NCBI GenBank assembly: GCA_022844275.1 | Contig: JALHMB010000001.1 | Coordinates: 806,001 to 870,000 of the forward strand | From: Hyphomicrobiaceae bacterium | Lineage (GTDB): Bacteria; Pseudomonadota; Alphaproteobacteria; Rhizobiales; Hyphomicrobiaceae | DNA: 64,000 nucleotides | Reading direction: 5' to 3' | Shown here: positions 34,901 to 42,362 of the stretch, piece by piece | How the letters are laid out: every line of letters starts with the position of its first letter | How positions within the stretch are numbered: the first letter of the stretch is position 1 | The notes under the pieces: generated by a model | The model's database searches: none | Told to the model about the DNA's origin: nothing | What the model saw: only the letters and a program-made list of their open reading frames with translations | Translations under genes and position numbers: made by a program

Positions 34901-35407
34901 ATGACACAGGACGCACCTGCGGAAATGCCGGAGCGCTTCGATATCACTCAGTTCCTCGCGGGGCGGACGACGGCATGGGGTATTGTTGAGGATCGCTTCG
35001 GCGCGATCCGTGCACGCTTTACAGTTTCAATGCACGGATACTGGGAAGGTCAGTCGTTCATCCTCGATGAAACGTTCGTATACGATGCCGGTTACAGCGA
35101 GACGCGCAGGTGGCGCGTTGAACCGCACGGGGGCGGCAGGTTCAGCGCAACTTGCGACGACTGTGTTGGCCAAGCAGCAGGAGAAAGCAACAAGGACACG
35201 ATATCAATGGCGTATCGCTTCCGCCTCAAATTGAGCTCCCGCCAACTTGTCGTGAGATTCAATGATCGCATCTATCGCATGGGCGACGACACGGCCATCA
35301 ATCGCGCAACCATCACCAAGTGGGGCGTAAGGCTTGGCGAACTTTCGATCTTCTTCAAGCGCGAGGGTGCTGCACTTCACAACGATGGCACACTGAATGC
35401 TGCTTAG
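34901..35407 (+). CDS. DUF3833 family protein
   Basis: The 168-residue protein contains the DUF3833 hallmarks ITQFLAGRTTAWGIVEDRFG, the WEGQSFILDETFVYDAG block and LAEG-equivalent WGVRLGELSIFFKR at the C-terminus. It looks like a lipocalin-type beta-barrel, which fits the handling of a lipid. It follows the CFA-like gene on the same strand with GACGAGGC just before the ATG, so it should be the last gene of the FAD-DUF1365-CFA operon. Function is unknown. It ends 12 bases from the stop of the convergent SDR gene. Confidence 0.88.
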   Translation: MTQDAPAEMPERFDITQFLAGRTTAWGIVEDRFGAIRARFTVSMHGYWEGQSFILDETFVYDAGYSETRRWRVEPHGGGRFSATCDDCVGQAAGESNKDTISMAYRFRLKLSSRQLVVRFNDRIYRMGDDTAINRATITKWGVRLGELSIFFKREGAALHNDGTLNAA

Positions 35408-35419
35408 GCCTGACGATAC

Positions 35420-36172
35420 TCATTGCGGGTTGGTAAGGCGCGCCAGCCAGAGGTAAAGGCGGTAAGGGAGAATGCGCGCGAGCTTGAGCAGCGTAACGAG
35501 CTGCCACGGAAATGCGATCTCGAAACGGTTGCGGGTCAGGCCTCGTATTATTCGCGATGCAGCATCGTTCGCCTTGATAATGAATGGCATCGGGAAGCTG
35601 TTTTCGGCCGTCATGGGAGTCTCAACAAATCCCGGATTGATCACGCTCACGGTTAGGCCGTCACTTGCAAGCTCGAGACGCAACACTTCAGCAAGGCTGA
35701 TCACAGCCGCCTTGCTCGGCGCATAGGCTGCCGCCATGGGTAGGCCTCGGTAGCCGGCGACGGACGCCACGAGTGCAATATGCCCCCGCCCCTTATCCTT
35801 CATGGTCGCAATAAGAGGCTCGAGCGCATTTGCAATGCCTAGATAGTTGACCGACATCGAAACTGCGGCGCGCTGAGCGTCGTATCCGCTCGCTTTCATC
35901 GGGTGCCATACGCCCGCATTCAGTATAGCCAGGTCCGGGCTGCCGATATCGTCGACAATACGCCGGTACACTTCGGCGACAGCCGCCGGATCCGTTACGT
36001 CGACAGGGTAGCCGATGATTCCGGCTTGCTCGTGAGAAAGCGCCTCGAGTTTGTCCCGTGAGCGTGCTGAGGCTGCAACGATGACACCTTGCCGAGCCAG
36101 TTGTAGTGCGAGTTCACGGCCGATACCGGTGCTAGCACCCGTGATCCACGCGGTCTTCCAAGGTAAGGCCAT
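35420..36172 (-). CDS. Short-chain dehydrogenase/reductase (SDR)
   Basis: This 250-residue classical SDR has the NAD(P) motif ITGASTGIGRELALQLARQG, the NAG motif in LAILNAGVWHP (about 85-90), the catalytic Ser in ALVASVAGYRGL and the YxxxK in AAYAPSKAAV. It lies 12 bases downstream of chrR and in the same direction, so it is the third gene of the rpoE-chrR operon. SDRs recur in this position in alphaproteobacterial ChrR loci. The substrate is not known; a lipid aldehyde or ketone is a reasonable guess given the neighbours. The C-terminal hydrophobic segment (LVTLLKLARILPYRLYLWLA) suggests membrane association. Confidence 0.9.
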   Translation of the reverse strand: MALPWKTAWITGASTGIGRELALQLARQGVIVAASARSRDKLEALSHEQAGIIGYPVDVTDPAAVAEVYRRIVDDIGSPDLAILNAGVWHPMKASGYDAQRAAVSMSVNYLGIANALEPLIATMKDKGRGHIALVASVAGYRGLPMAAAYAPSKAAVISLAEVLRLELASDGLTVSVINPGFVETPMTAENSFPMPFIIKANDAASRIIRGLTRNRFEIAFPWQLVTLLKLARILPYRLYLWLARLTNPQ

Positions 36173-36184
36173 GGCATATCCCAG

Positions 36185-36832
36185 CTACATACCCGTGAAG
36201 GGCTGGAACAGCCTGCCGATCCATCCCTTGAAGCGCGCGGGCTGCTCGCTCGCAATGAGGCAGATGCAGCCCATGCCACGATCGGCTACCGGCGTATGCT
36301 CGATATCTTCGTTGACATCCTGAATGTCACCCGCGCGATACTCGCCTGTCTGATCGGCATAAGCACCGTCCAGCACCAGAGTTAGCTCTTCGCCACCGTG
36401 TCCGTGGTCCGGCATGGCACGTCCGGCGGATATCTTGAGGAGACGCAAATCACCCCGAGCCCCGTGACTGAGCGCCAGCCTGTGGTGCCAAACACCTGGA
36501 CCGAGACGGCGCCAAGAAATGGTATCGAAGGACAGTCCATAGGCAGCAGCAATGGGCGCCGGCAGTCGCTCGGCGGACGGGGCAGCAAAGGCCGGCCGCT
36601 CCTTGCCGGAATCATGGCGACGCGGCGAACTGATAGAGGCAATGCGATCATCGGGCCTGCCCGCCATCATCATCACACCGCCGAGCACTTCCAGATCGCG
36701 GACTTCCTCGCGGCAACGACTGCACATAGACACATGACCGGCGACCACTGCGGCAAGCGGCTCGGCCAATGCCCCGGCGGCATAGCTCAACAATGTTGCT
36801 GGATCCGGATGATGTCTGATGTGCGCACTCAT
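36185..36832 (-). CDS. chrR: Anti-sigma factor ChrR (zinc ASD plus cupin)
   Basis: The 215-residue protein has the zinc-binding anti-sigma domain with His4/His7-8 region and the H-x3-C-x2-C signature at 33-40 (GHVSMCSRC). A C-terminal cupin follows, with HGHGGEE, the metal-binding His and Glu set of ChrR, and a late His in EHTPV. ChrR binds and inhibits RpoE, and release follows singlet-oxygen stress, which needs the cupin domain. Its ATG overlaps the rpoE stop by 4 bases (ATGA). All key metal ligands are present, so it should be functional. Confidence 0.95.
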   Translation of the reverse strand: MSAHIRHHPDPATLLSYAAGALAEPLAAVVAGHVSMCSRCREEVRDLEVLGGVMMMAGRPDDRIASISSPRRHDSGKERPAFAAPSAERLPAPIAAAYGLSFDTISWRRLGPGVWHHRLALSHGARGDLRLLKISAGRAMPDHGHGGEELTLVLDGAYADQTGEYRAGDIQDVNEDIEHTPVADRGMGCICLIASEQPARFKGWIGRLFQPFTGM

Positions 36833-37431
36833 CGGAGGTCCTCCAAAGCGCTCCTGAGCTTGTTATAGGCCAAGCGAATACGAGACTTCACCGTGCCGAG
36901 CGGCAGTCCGAGCTTCTCGGCAATCTCGCTGTGCGGCAAACCGTCCATAAACGCCAGTCTCACGGCTTCCAGTTGATCGGCCGGCAACTCAGCTAGTACC
37001 GCTCGCACTCTTGTCTCGCGCTGCTGCTCATCGAGCTGCACATCTGGCAAAGGCATATCGGACGGAATTGATGACGCAAACTGATCGGTAAGCTCCTGCC
37101 ATGGTCTTTGCTGACGGATCCGATCAATGCGCAGATTTCGCGCAATGGTGAATATCCAGGTGCTGGCCGCGCCCTTCTCAGGGGAATAAAGCGCCGCTTT
37201 CTGCCAGACGATTGTCAGCGTCTCCTGTGTCAGATCGTCTGCAACGTCGGCGTCCACGCCCTGCCGGAGCATGAAACTGCGCACACGCGGTCCATACTCC
37301 TCAAACAGACGTCGGAAGGCCGCATCACTGCGATCCCGCGCAATCAAGGAAAGCAAATTGGTCATTGAGGCCGCGGTCATAACCGGTATCGCCCAAAGAG
37401 GCGAACGAGCAGTGAAGTTGGCGCTCAACAT
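36829..37431 (-). CDS. rpoE: ECF sigma factor RpoE (ChrR-regulated, ECF11-type)
   Basis: The 200-residue protein has sigma region 2 (RRLFEEYGPRVRSFMLRQGV, then DLTQETLTIVWQKAAL and STWIFTIARNLRIDRIR) and region 4 (AFMDGLPHSEIAEKLGLPLG then TVKSRIRLAYNKLR). It is coupled by a 4-base overlap to chrR, which makes it the singlet-oxygen-responsive sigma factor of purple bacteria. I chose the ATG at 37431 because GGAGAGACACT precedes it; a later in-frame Met (MTNLL) would truncate a nonconserved tail. It is expected to transcribe its own promoter (37455-37485), folE, the FAD/CFA operon and the cytochrome c2 gene. Photosynthetic pigments generate singlet oxygen, which explains the location. Confidence 0.95.
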   Translation of the reverse strand: MLSANFTARSPLWAIPVMTAASMTNLLSLIARDRSDAAFRRLFEEYGPRVRSFMLRQGVDADVADDLTQETLTIVWQKAALYSPEKGAASTWIFTIARNLRIDRIRQQRPWQELTDQFASSIPSDMPLPDVQLDEQQRETRVRAVLAELPADQLEAVRLAFMDGLPHSEIAEKLGLPLGTVKSRIRLAYNKLRSALEDLR

Positions 37432-37454
37432 AGTGTCTCTCCGCGCATGTGCAA

Positions 37455-37485
37455 ATTTTTACGGAGGTGACCAGCAGTTGGATCA
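37455..37485 (-). promoter_or_regulatory. Predicted autoregulated RpoE promoter of rpoE-chrR
   Basis: On the minus strand TGATCC (37485-37480) is followed by an 18-base spacer and TAAAAAT (37461-37455). This matches the known sigma-E element of Rhodobacter rpoE in the conserved -35. The start of transcription would be near 37449, leaving a leader of about 18 bases before the ATG. Confidence 0.8.
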
Positions 37486-37536
37486 TTTGCCGCATCCTAG
37501 AATCCGCCACGGTGCGACAGCGCGGCGCGCTGGTAG

Positions 37537-37566
37537 TGATCCGCCCCGCAGCGGAGATCGTTAAAG
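37537..37566 (+). promoter_or_regulatory. Predicted RpoE promoter of folE-DUF2177-DUF2878
   Basis: TGATCC (37537-37542), an 18-base spacer and TTAAAG (37561-37566) face right, divergently from the rpoE promoter 50 bases away. Transcription should begin near 37573 with about a 22-base leader that carries GGAGAG before the folE ATG at 37595. Confidence 0.72.
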
Positions 37567-37594
37567 CCCATCAGCCCGTAGGAGAGACGCGACC

Positions 37595-38224
37595 ATGACC
37601 TCCAATCCGACCGGTTCGGCCCAACCTGCGCTGCAATCGGTCGTCAACTTCCGGCGCGATGCCCCGCCCAACCGGACAGAGGTCGAGGCAGCGATCGCGA
37701 CAATCCTTAGGTGGATCGGCGAGGACCCCGGACGCGATGGACTCGCCGATACACCCAAGCGCGTGGCTCTCGCGCTAGAGGAGCACTTTTCCGGTTACGC
37801 GCAAGATCCCGCGGGAATGCTGCATCGGACCTTCGAGGAGACTGCCGGATACGATGAAGCCATCGTGCTCCGAGGCATCCCCTTCGCTAGCCACTGCGAG
37901 CACCACATGGCGCCCATCATCGGCCAGGCCTGGGTCGCTTATGTGCCATCCGGCCGCGTGGTCGGCATTTCGAAGCTCGCACGTGTCGTGGAAGCCTATG
38001 CGAAGCGGCTCCAGATCCAAGAACGCATGACATCCCAGATTGCAAACACGATCGACGAAGTTCTGAAGCCCAAAGGCGTCGGCGTGATCATAAAGGCTAC
38101 GCATCATTGCATGACCACCCGCGGTATTCACAAGCCAGGCACGGATATGATCACCACACGAATGCTTGGCTGCTTCAAGGATGATGCTGCGAGGCGTCAG
38201 GAACTCATGACGATGGTCGAATAG
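37595..38224 (+). CDS. folE: GTP cyclohydrolase I FolE (type IA)
   Basis: The 209-residue enzyme catalyses GTP to 7,8-dihydroneopterin triphosphate, the first step of folate and pterin synthesis. The zinc Cys/His set is visible in FASHCEHHMAPIIGQAWVAY and KATHHCMTTRG, and the GTP-binding region in DGLADTPKRVALALEEHFSG. It has a predicted RpoE promoter and is followed within 40 bases by DUF2177 and DUF2878. Inclusion in the singlet-oxygen regulon fits the need for pterin/folate cofactors such as methenyl-tetrahydrofolate for photolyase, although no photolyase gene is in this window. Housekeeping folate synthesis may use another copy elsewhere. Confidence 0.95.
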   Translation: MTSNPTGSAQPALQSVVNFRRDAPPNRTEVEAAIATILRWIGEDPGRDGLADTPKRVALALEEHFSGYAQDPAGMLHRTFEETAGYDEAIVLRGIPFASHCEHHMAPIIGQAWVAYVPSGRVVGISKLARVVEAYAKRLQIQERMTSQIANTIDEVLKPKGVGVIIKATHHCMTTRGIHKPGTDMITTRMLGCFKDDAARRQELMTMVE

Positions 38225-38263
38225 GCTTTGGCTGTCGCCAGCCGATTGAAGGCGTGAAGTCTG

Positions 38264-38692
38264 ATGGACAAGCATTCCTCTGATGTAGCGATGTATATCG
38301 CTGTCCTGGCTTCATTCGCCATTATCGACGGTGCCTGGATCGCATTTGTGGCCGCGCCAATGTTTCGTGACGCGGTCGGCCCTATCATGCTGCAAGAGCC
38401 CAAACTTCTTGCTGCCGTGCCATTCTATGCCATCTACGCTTGGGGAATAGTTGTACTGGCGGTTCGGCCATCGTTGACAGCAAGCTCATCAAGAACCGCG
38501 CTTGAGAACGGCGGCGTGCTCGGCCTCACCGCCTACGCGACGTTCGAGTTCACAAGTCTCGCCATCCTCCAAGGGTGGACAATTGCGCTCGTCATAGTGG
38601 ACGTGATCTGGGGCACGCTGCTTACGGCGGTGGTAGCATTCATTGGTCACAAGGTGGGAATGCGCGGACTTAAGAACCACGGCTCAAGCTGA
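38264..38692 (+). CDS. DUF2177 family membrane protein (copy 1)
   Basis: The 142-residue protein has four hydrophobic segments (about 8-30, 47-67, 82-104 and 108-130) and the DUF2177 features IIDGAWIAFVAAPMF near the N-terminus and VIVDVIWGTLLTAVVA at the C-terminus. It follows folE after 39 bases and overlaps the DUF2878 gene at the stop codon (TGATG), so it belongs to the predicted RpoE-controlled operon. DUF2177 genes recur near RpoE-ChrR in alphaproteobacteria; the role is unknown. A second copy lies at 45767. Confidence 0.88.
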   Translation: MDKHSSDVAMYIAVLASFAIIDGAWIAFVAAPMFRDAVGPIMLQEPKLLAAVPFYAIYAWGIVVLAVRPSLTASSSRTALENGGVLGLTAYATFEFTSLAILQGWTIALVIVDVIWGTLLTAVVAFIGHKVGMRGLKNHGSS

Positions 38693-39231
38693 TGGGTGCG
38701 CGCGCGCTTATCGAGCTGATCGGGTTTCAGCTCGTATGGATTTTGTGCGCGCTGAGCGCTGCCAGCGGTCGTTCCGCACTGGCGCTCGTTGCCTGCTCCC
38801 TGTTTACGATTGGCGCTATTCTCCTCAGCGAAAGCCGAGCCGCACTCGCTCAACTGTCGCTAGTTGGCGGTGCTATCGGTTGCGTTGTCGAGACGCTCCT
38901 GATCTACCTTGGGGCAATCACCCACGTCACGACTTGGCCAAGCCCACAGTTTGCGCCTCTCTGGATGATCGGTCTCTGGATCGCATTCGGCGCTACTCTT
39001 CCTGCAACCGCCCGCCTCCTCGGATCGAGAGCCGTGATGAAGAGCTTGCCAGCTGGGGTGATCTTCGGTCCATTGGCTTATCTGGCCGGCAGCCGCCTCG
39101 GAGCCCTTGAGGTCGCCGCGCCAGAGCTGATCTCGCTGGGTATGATCGCGATTATCTGGGGTGCGGTGTTGCCGCTCCTCGTGGCAGCGGCTGGGGTCTC
39201 AGTAGCCGATCGACACGACCGTCGATCGTGA
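38692..39231 (+). CDS. DUF2878 family membrane protein
   Basis: The 179-residue protein (MGARALIELIGFQLVWILCA) has five or six hydrophobic segments and matches DUF2878, a family that accompanies DUF2177, DUF1365 and CFA-like genes in RpoE regulons. Its ATG overlaps the DUF2177 stop by one base. Function is unknown; a membrane-lipid role is suggested only by context. The C-terminus ends in a short charged tail (DRHDRRS), 39 bases from the stop of the convergent LysR gene. Confidence 0.85.
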   Translation: MGARALIELIGFQLVWILCALSAASGRSALALVACSLFTIGAILLSESRAALAQLSLVGGAIGCVVETLLIYLGAITHVTTWPSPQFAPLWMIGLWIAFGATLPATARLLGSRAVMKSLPAGVIFGPLAYLAGSRLGALEVAAPELISLGMIAIIWGAVLPLLVAAAGVSVADRHDRRS

Positions 39232-39269
39232 CCGGTCGCTGACCCGGGTTGCCTGTGGCGCGGGCGCTC

Positions 39270-40259
39270 CTATCGCGCCGAAACGGCAGGTGGCTTTCGC
39301 CGAGCCTGCTTCGGAGCGCGCCGGGAGATCGTAGGCTTCGGCGCGGTTGGCCGAGTGATCGGGAAGATCTCGCACATGTAGCCGGCGAGCATGGCGCAGT
39401 AGTCCGTCGCAAACCGAGGCAATGAACGCCGCTTGTCCCAGGAAACCGTTAAGGGCTCCCGCAATGGTCGGCCCCTGTACGTAAGACCGACAATCCGCAG
39501 AGAATAGCGGCGACACTGAAGCTGGGAGGGGACGATCGCTACACCGTGTCCGGCCTCGGCAAGAGCGAGCAGTGTGTGCGGATTGCGGCTTTCGAATTTG
39601 ATCGTCGGAATCAAACCAGCCATGCGGCTAGCGGCATCGAAAGCACGGCGAAATCCGAAGCCGCTGTCCATCAGGAGCAAAGGCACGCCGGACAGGCGCG
39701 CGACCTCGATTGTGTCGCGATCGCTGAGCGTCAGCGAAGGGCGGCAGGCTGCCAGCACTTCGACCGATCCGAGCGGCAGGCTTCCGAAATGTCGCTTATC
39801 CAGCTTCACGGAATGGAGAAGGTTCTGGCCGAGATGAATTTCACCGCTTTCGAGCAGCTTCAATATTTCGCTGCCTGTTCCCTCGGCGATCCTGACCTCG
39901 ACATTCGGATATCGCTCCGCGTAGCGATGCAGGAATTGTGACAAAACGCTTTCGATGTGTTGCGGCGAGCCGGCGACCTTCAAGACGCCGGTATCTCCTT
40001 GCCGGAGCTGCTGCGCCTGCTCCGTAACCGCGCTGGCGCAATTCAATAGCACACGACAGCCCGCGAGCAATTGCTCGCCTTCCCCCGTCAACAACAGTCT
40101 GCGCCCAACGCGGTCGAAAAGCCGCAAGCCGAGTTCCTGCTCGAAATCGATGATCTGACGCGACAATGCGGGCTGCGCGGTTCGCAACCGGTGGGCCGCT
40201 TTCGAGACAGTGCCAAGTTCGGCCACCGTCACAAAGGTTCGTGCGTGCCTGAGGTTCAT
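39270..40259 (-). CDS. LysR-type transcriptional regulator
   Basis: The 329-residue protein has the N-terminal winged helix-turn-helix of the family (MNLRHARTFVTVAELGTVSK then AAHRLRTAQPALSRQIIDFE), a linker helix, and a periplasmic-binding-protein-like effector domain from about residue 90 (VLKVAGSPQHIESVLSQFL...). The last 30 residues are Arg/Lys/Pro-rich (KPTISRRAPKQARRKPPAV), an unusual basic tail. It is divergent from the lipocalin-like gene region, with a TTAT-N11-ATAA box next to its own start. Target and effector are unknown. It stands just outside the RpoE regulon and may or may not be related. Confidence 0.93.
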   Translation of the reverse strand: MNLRHARTFVTVAELGTVSKAAHRLRTAQPALSRQIIDFEQELGLRLFDRVGRRLLLTGEGEQLLAGCRVLLNCASAVTEQAQQLRQGDTGVLKVAGSPQHIESVLSQFLHRYAERYPNVEVRIAEGTGSEILKLLESGEIHLGQNLLHSVKLDKRHFGSLPLGSVEVLAACRPSLTLSDRDTIEVARLSGVPLLLMDSGFGFRRAFDAASRMAGLIPTIKFESRNPHTLLALAEAGHGVAIVPSQLQCRRYSLRIVGLTYRGRPLREPLTVSWDKRRSLPRFATDYCAMLAGYMCEIFPITRPTAPKPTISRRAPKQARRKPPAVSAR

Positions 40260-40265
40260 GGCCGT

Positions 40266-40284
40266 TTATAGCATTTGGGCATAA
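40266..40284. promoter_or_regulatory. Possible LysR-type T-N11-A box
   Basis: TTAT-N11-ATAA (40266-40284) has the interrupted palindrome of LysR regulators and lies 7 bases from the start codon of the LysR gene, so autoregulation by blocking transcription or translation start is possible. Confidence 0.45.
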
Positions 40285-40420
40285 CAAAGCAGAGAAATTC
40301 TGTATTGGACACATAAAGGTACTTCGCAAACTCTAGAGCCATTCCGACTGAGGCTTCCACAGGGCAGCAGCACAAGCAGATGAGTGTTCTCCCGCCAATG
40401 ATGGATCGAAGGAGGCACGA

Positions 40421-40501
40421 ATGAGTGCCCCGTACGAAATCGTTTCTGGTCGTCTGGTTCAGCGCACTTATACCAGCCTGTCTCGCTTCATCGGCGATTG
40501 A
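40421..40501 (+). other. 26-codon ORF with strong ribosome site before lipocalin-like gene
   Basis: GAAGGAGGCACGA precedes an ATG at 40421 that opens a 26-codon frame (MSAPYEIVSGRLVQRTYTSL...) ending at TGA 40499-40501, 40 bases before the lipocalin-like gene. The ribosome site is better than most in the window. It could be a leader peptide or the head of a truncated gene. No family recognised. Confidence 0.35.
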
Positions 40502-40541
40502 ACGCGTTCGTGCGCGTCGCAACTAGTCGAAGGGTCAAACT

Positions 40542-41051
40542 ATGCGTATTTCAGGGCATTCGGTGATGGCTGTTCTCCTCGGTTTTGCTGTTCTTGCCAC
40601 CGACGCCCGCGCGCAACAGAAGCCCTCGGAACTCGGGCAGCAGATCGTAGGGACGTGGTCGCTTTCAGAGCAGTGGGTCGAGCAAGACGGTAAGAAGGTC
40701 CAACGTTTTGGCCCGCATCCGAAGGGAATTGCGATCTATGACGGCAGCGGTCGCTTCGCGACCATTCTGCTTCGCACGGACCTCCCGAAGTTCGCGTCCA
40801 AAAACGCAATGACCGGAACAGCCGATGAGAACAAGGCAATCGTTCAGGGAAGCAACGCCACCTACGGGCGTTGGTCAGTCAACGAGCAGGACGGGTCGCT
40901 GATTTCACAGATCGACGGAAGCACTTTCCCGGGCTGGGACGGCCAAAGTCAAAGACGAACCCTCTCCATACAGGGAGACGAGATGAAAATGTGTGTTCCC
41001 GGAGCGCAGATCGGCGGCACAGCCTGTGCAGTCTGGAAACGCACCAAATAG
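40542..41051 (+). CDS. Exported lipocalin-like domain protein
   Basis: The 169-residue product has a signal peptide (MRISGHSVMAVLLGFAVLAT, cleaved near ARAQ). A lipocalin-like barrel follows, opening with QQIVGTWSLSEQWVEQDGKK, containing PHPKGIAIYDGSGRFATIL and ending with a Cys pair (MCVPGAQIGGTACAVWKR). Lipocalin-like secreted proteins of this family are widespread with no assigned ligand. GAAGGG lies upstream. It sits between a LysR and a TetR regulator and is transcribed away from both, so it may be controlled by one of them. Confidence 0.78.
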   Translation: MRISGHSVMAVLLGFAVLATDARAQQKPSELGQQIVGTWSLSEQWVEQDGKKVQRFGPHPKGIAIYDGSGRFATILLRTDLPKFASKNAMTGTADENKAIVQGSNATYGRWSVNEQDGSLISQIDGSTFPGWDGQSQRRTLSIQGDEMKMCVPGAQIGGTACAVWKRTK

Positions 41052-41189
41052 CCGTAAGGAAGAAGCTAACAGTGCTGATCCGTCACCGCCGGCAGATCCA
41101 GTTTGACTGTCAGCGTATGGGCGGCCTCGGCGCCAGCGCGTGGTGATCGCGATGCGCATAACCGTTGGCGTACTTACCACGACAGACGA

Positions 41190-41873
41190 CTAGCGGCGCT
41201 GAGGGGCGGCTAAACTCTCTCGAAGCAGCTTCGCGAGAGTCCTTTCCTTCTCGGTCTTCTTGAGACCCAGGAGATATTTGAGGCGGCCAGACGTCATGAG
41301 ATCCGCCAGACCGTGAACGAGCGCCCAGGCCTTCATGGCCTCGGTTACGAGTGCGGGGTTTTGGGCATCGTGCTCACGACCATGAGCTCGCGCGACATCG
41401 CTGATCAGCTGACCATAGGCCGCGGACGCGGCAGCGACGAGATTTGGAGCTTCGTGGTCTGGCCGGTCCGATGAAAACATGAGACGGAAGACCGCGGGAT
41501 GGCCGAGGGCGAAATCGATGTAGCCCATGCCCGATGCCACAAGTTGTGAGAGGCCATCGGTCTCCGCTTTGAGCTGCCGGGCCTTCTGGGCGGCGAGGAA
41601 GCGCTCAAAACCCTGCGCCGCGAGTGCGGTCAGCAAAACCCGTGTGTCCTTGAAATGGTGCAGCGGGGCCGCATGGCTGACCCCGGCGCGCTTGGCGACA
41701 CCACGCAACGAGAACCCCTCGATGCCATTCTCCTCGAGCTCACGCTCCCCTGCCGCGAGCAACGCCTGCCGCAGGTCACCGTGATGATAGGTATCGCGCA
41801 CCTTGGGCCCTGACTTCACGATCTTGTCACCGTCTAAATAGAATCTTGACAATGGCAACATTACACGGCACAC
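41190..41873 (-). CDS. TetR family transcriptional regulator
   Basis: The 227-residue protein has an N-terminal helix-turn-helix (ALLAAGERELEENGIEGFSL, RGVAKRAGVSHAAPLHHFKD, TRVLLTALAAQGF) and an all-helical ligand domain of the WHG type (GHPAVFRLMFSSDR, then AMKAWALVHGLADLMTSGRL). It is divergent from the ABA4-like/membrane gene pair with only 20 bases between starts, so it should regulate both. A second start at Met5 (MLPLSRFYLDG) is possible. The effector is unknown. Confidence 0.92.
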   Translation of the reverse strand: MCRVMLPLSRFYLDGDKIVKSGPKVRDTYHHGDLRQALLAAGERELEENGIEGFSLRGVAKRAGVSHAAPLHHFKDTRVLLTALAAQGFERFLAAQKARQLKAETDGLSQLVASGMGYIDFALGHPAVFRLMFSSDRPDHEAPNLVAAASAAYGQLISDVARAHGREHDAQNPALVTEAMKAWALVHGLADLMTSGRLKYLLGLKKTEKERTLAKLLRESLAAPQRR

Positions 41874-41888
41874 GTCGTCTTGACAATG
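41845..41888. promoter_or_regulatory. Direct repeat CTTGACAATG over TetR/ABA4 divergent starts
   Basis: CTTGACAATG occurs at 41845-41854 and at 41879-41888, a 34-base period, straddling the TetR start and just before the ABA4-like start. Flanking GTCTA and TAGAC add partial symmetry. The arrangement suggests paired binding sites of the TetR protein. Confidence 0.5.
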
Positions 41889-41893
41889 TCTAG

Positions 41894-42343
41894 ATGGGAC
41901 TGCTCACGATGTCACCGGACGAGTTGTTTCAAATCGCCAATCTCCTGGCCCTGTCCGGATGGTTGGTCCTGATTGCCTCGCCTCTCATCGGCACCTGGGC
42001 CGACCGAATTGCCGGCTACGTCCTGCCGCTCGTGCTGTCGGTGGTGTACGCGGGGCTTATTCTCGCCTTCTGGTCACGAGGAGAGGGAGGCTTCAGCACG
42101 CTCACCGACGTCATGCGCCTGCTCGCCAAACCCGAACTCGCACTGGCCGGTTGGGTACATTACCTGGCCTTCGATCTCTTTGTCGGTGGCTGGGAAGTGC
42201 GGACGGCGCGCGCCGAGGCGATCCCGTTCGTCCTTCTCGTCCCGTGCCTGTTGCTCACCTTTTTTTTCGGTCCGGCCGGTCTGCTGGCATTTGCTGCGCT
42301 ACGTGCTGCGCGCCGGGCAACACCTCATGCGACATCCGCCTGA
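41894..42343 (+). CDS. ABA4-like membrane protein
   Basis: The 149-residue protein has four hydrophobic segments and the ABA4 family signatures ELFQIANLLALSGWLVLIAS, KPELALAGWVHYLAFDLFVG and GWEVRTARAEAI, with a C-terminal FFFGPAGLLAFAALR. In plants ABA4 is needed for neoxanthin formation; bacterial members have no assigned role. It is divergent from a TetR regulator and followed by another membrane gene 19 bases later. A Met six codons in (MSPDELF, 41909) is an alternative start, since no clear ribosome site precedes 41894. Confidence 0.85.
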   Translation: MGLLTMSPDELFQIANLLALSGWLVLIASPLIGTWADRIAGYVLPLVLSVVYAGLILAFWSRGEGGFSTLTDVMRLLAKPELALAGWVHYLAFDLFVGGWEVRTARAEAIPFVLLVPCLLLTFFFGPAGLLAFAALRAARRATPHATSA

Positions 42344-42362
42344 ATGAAGACGGGAGAGGTAA

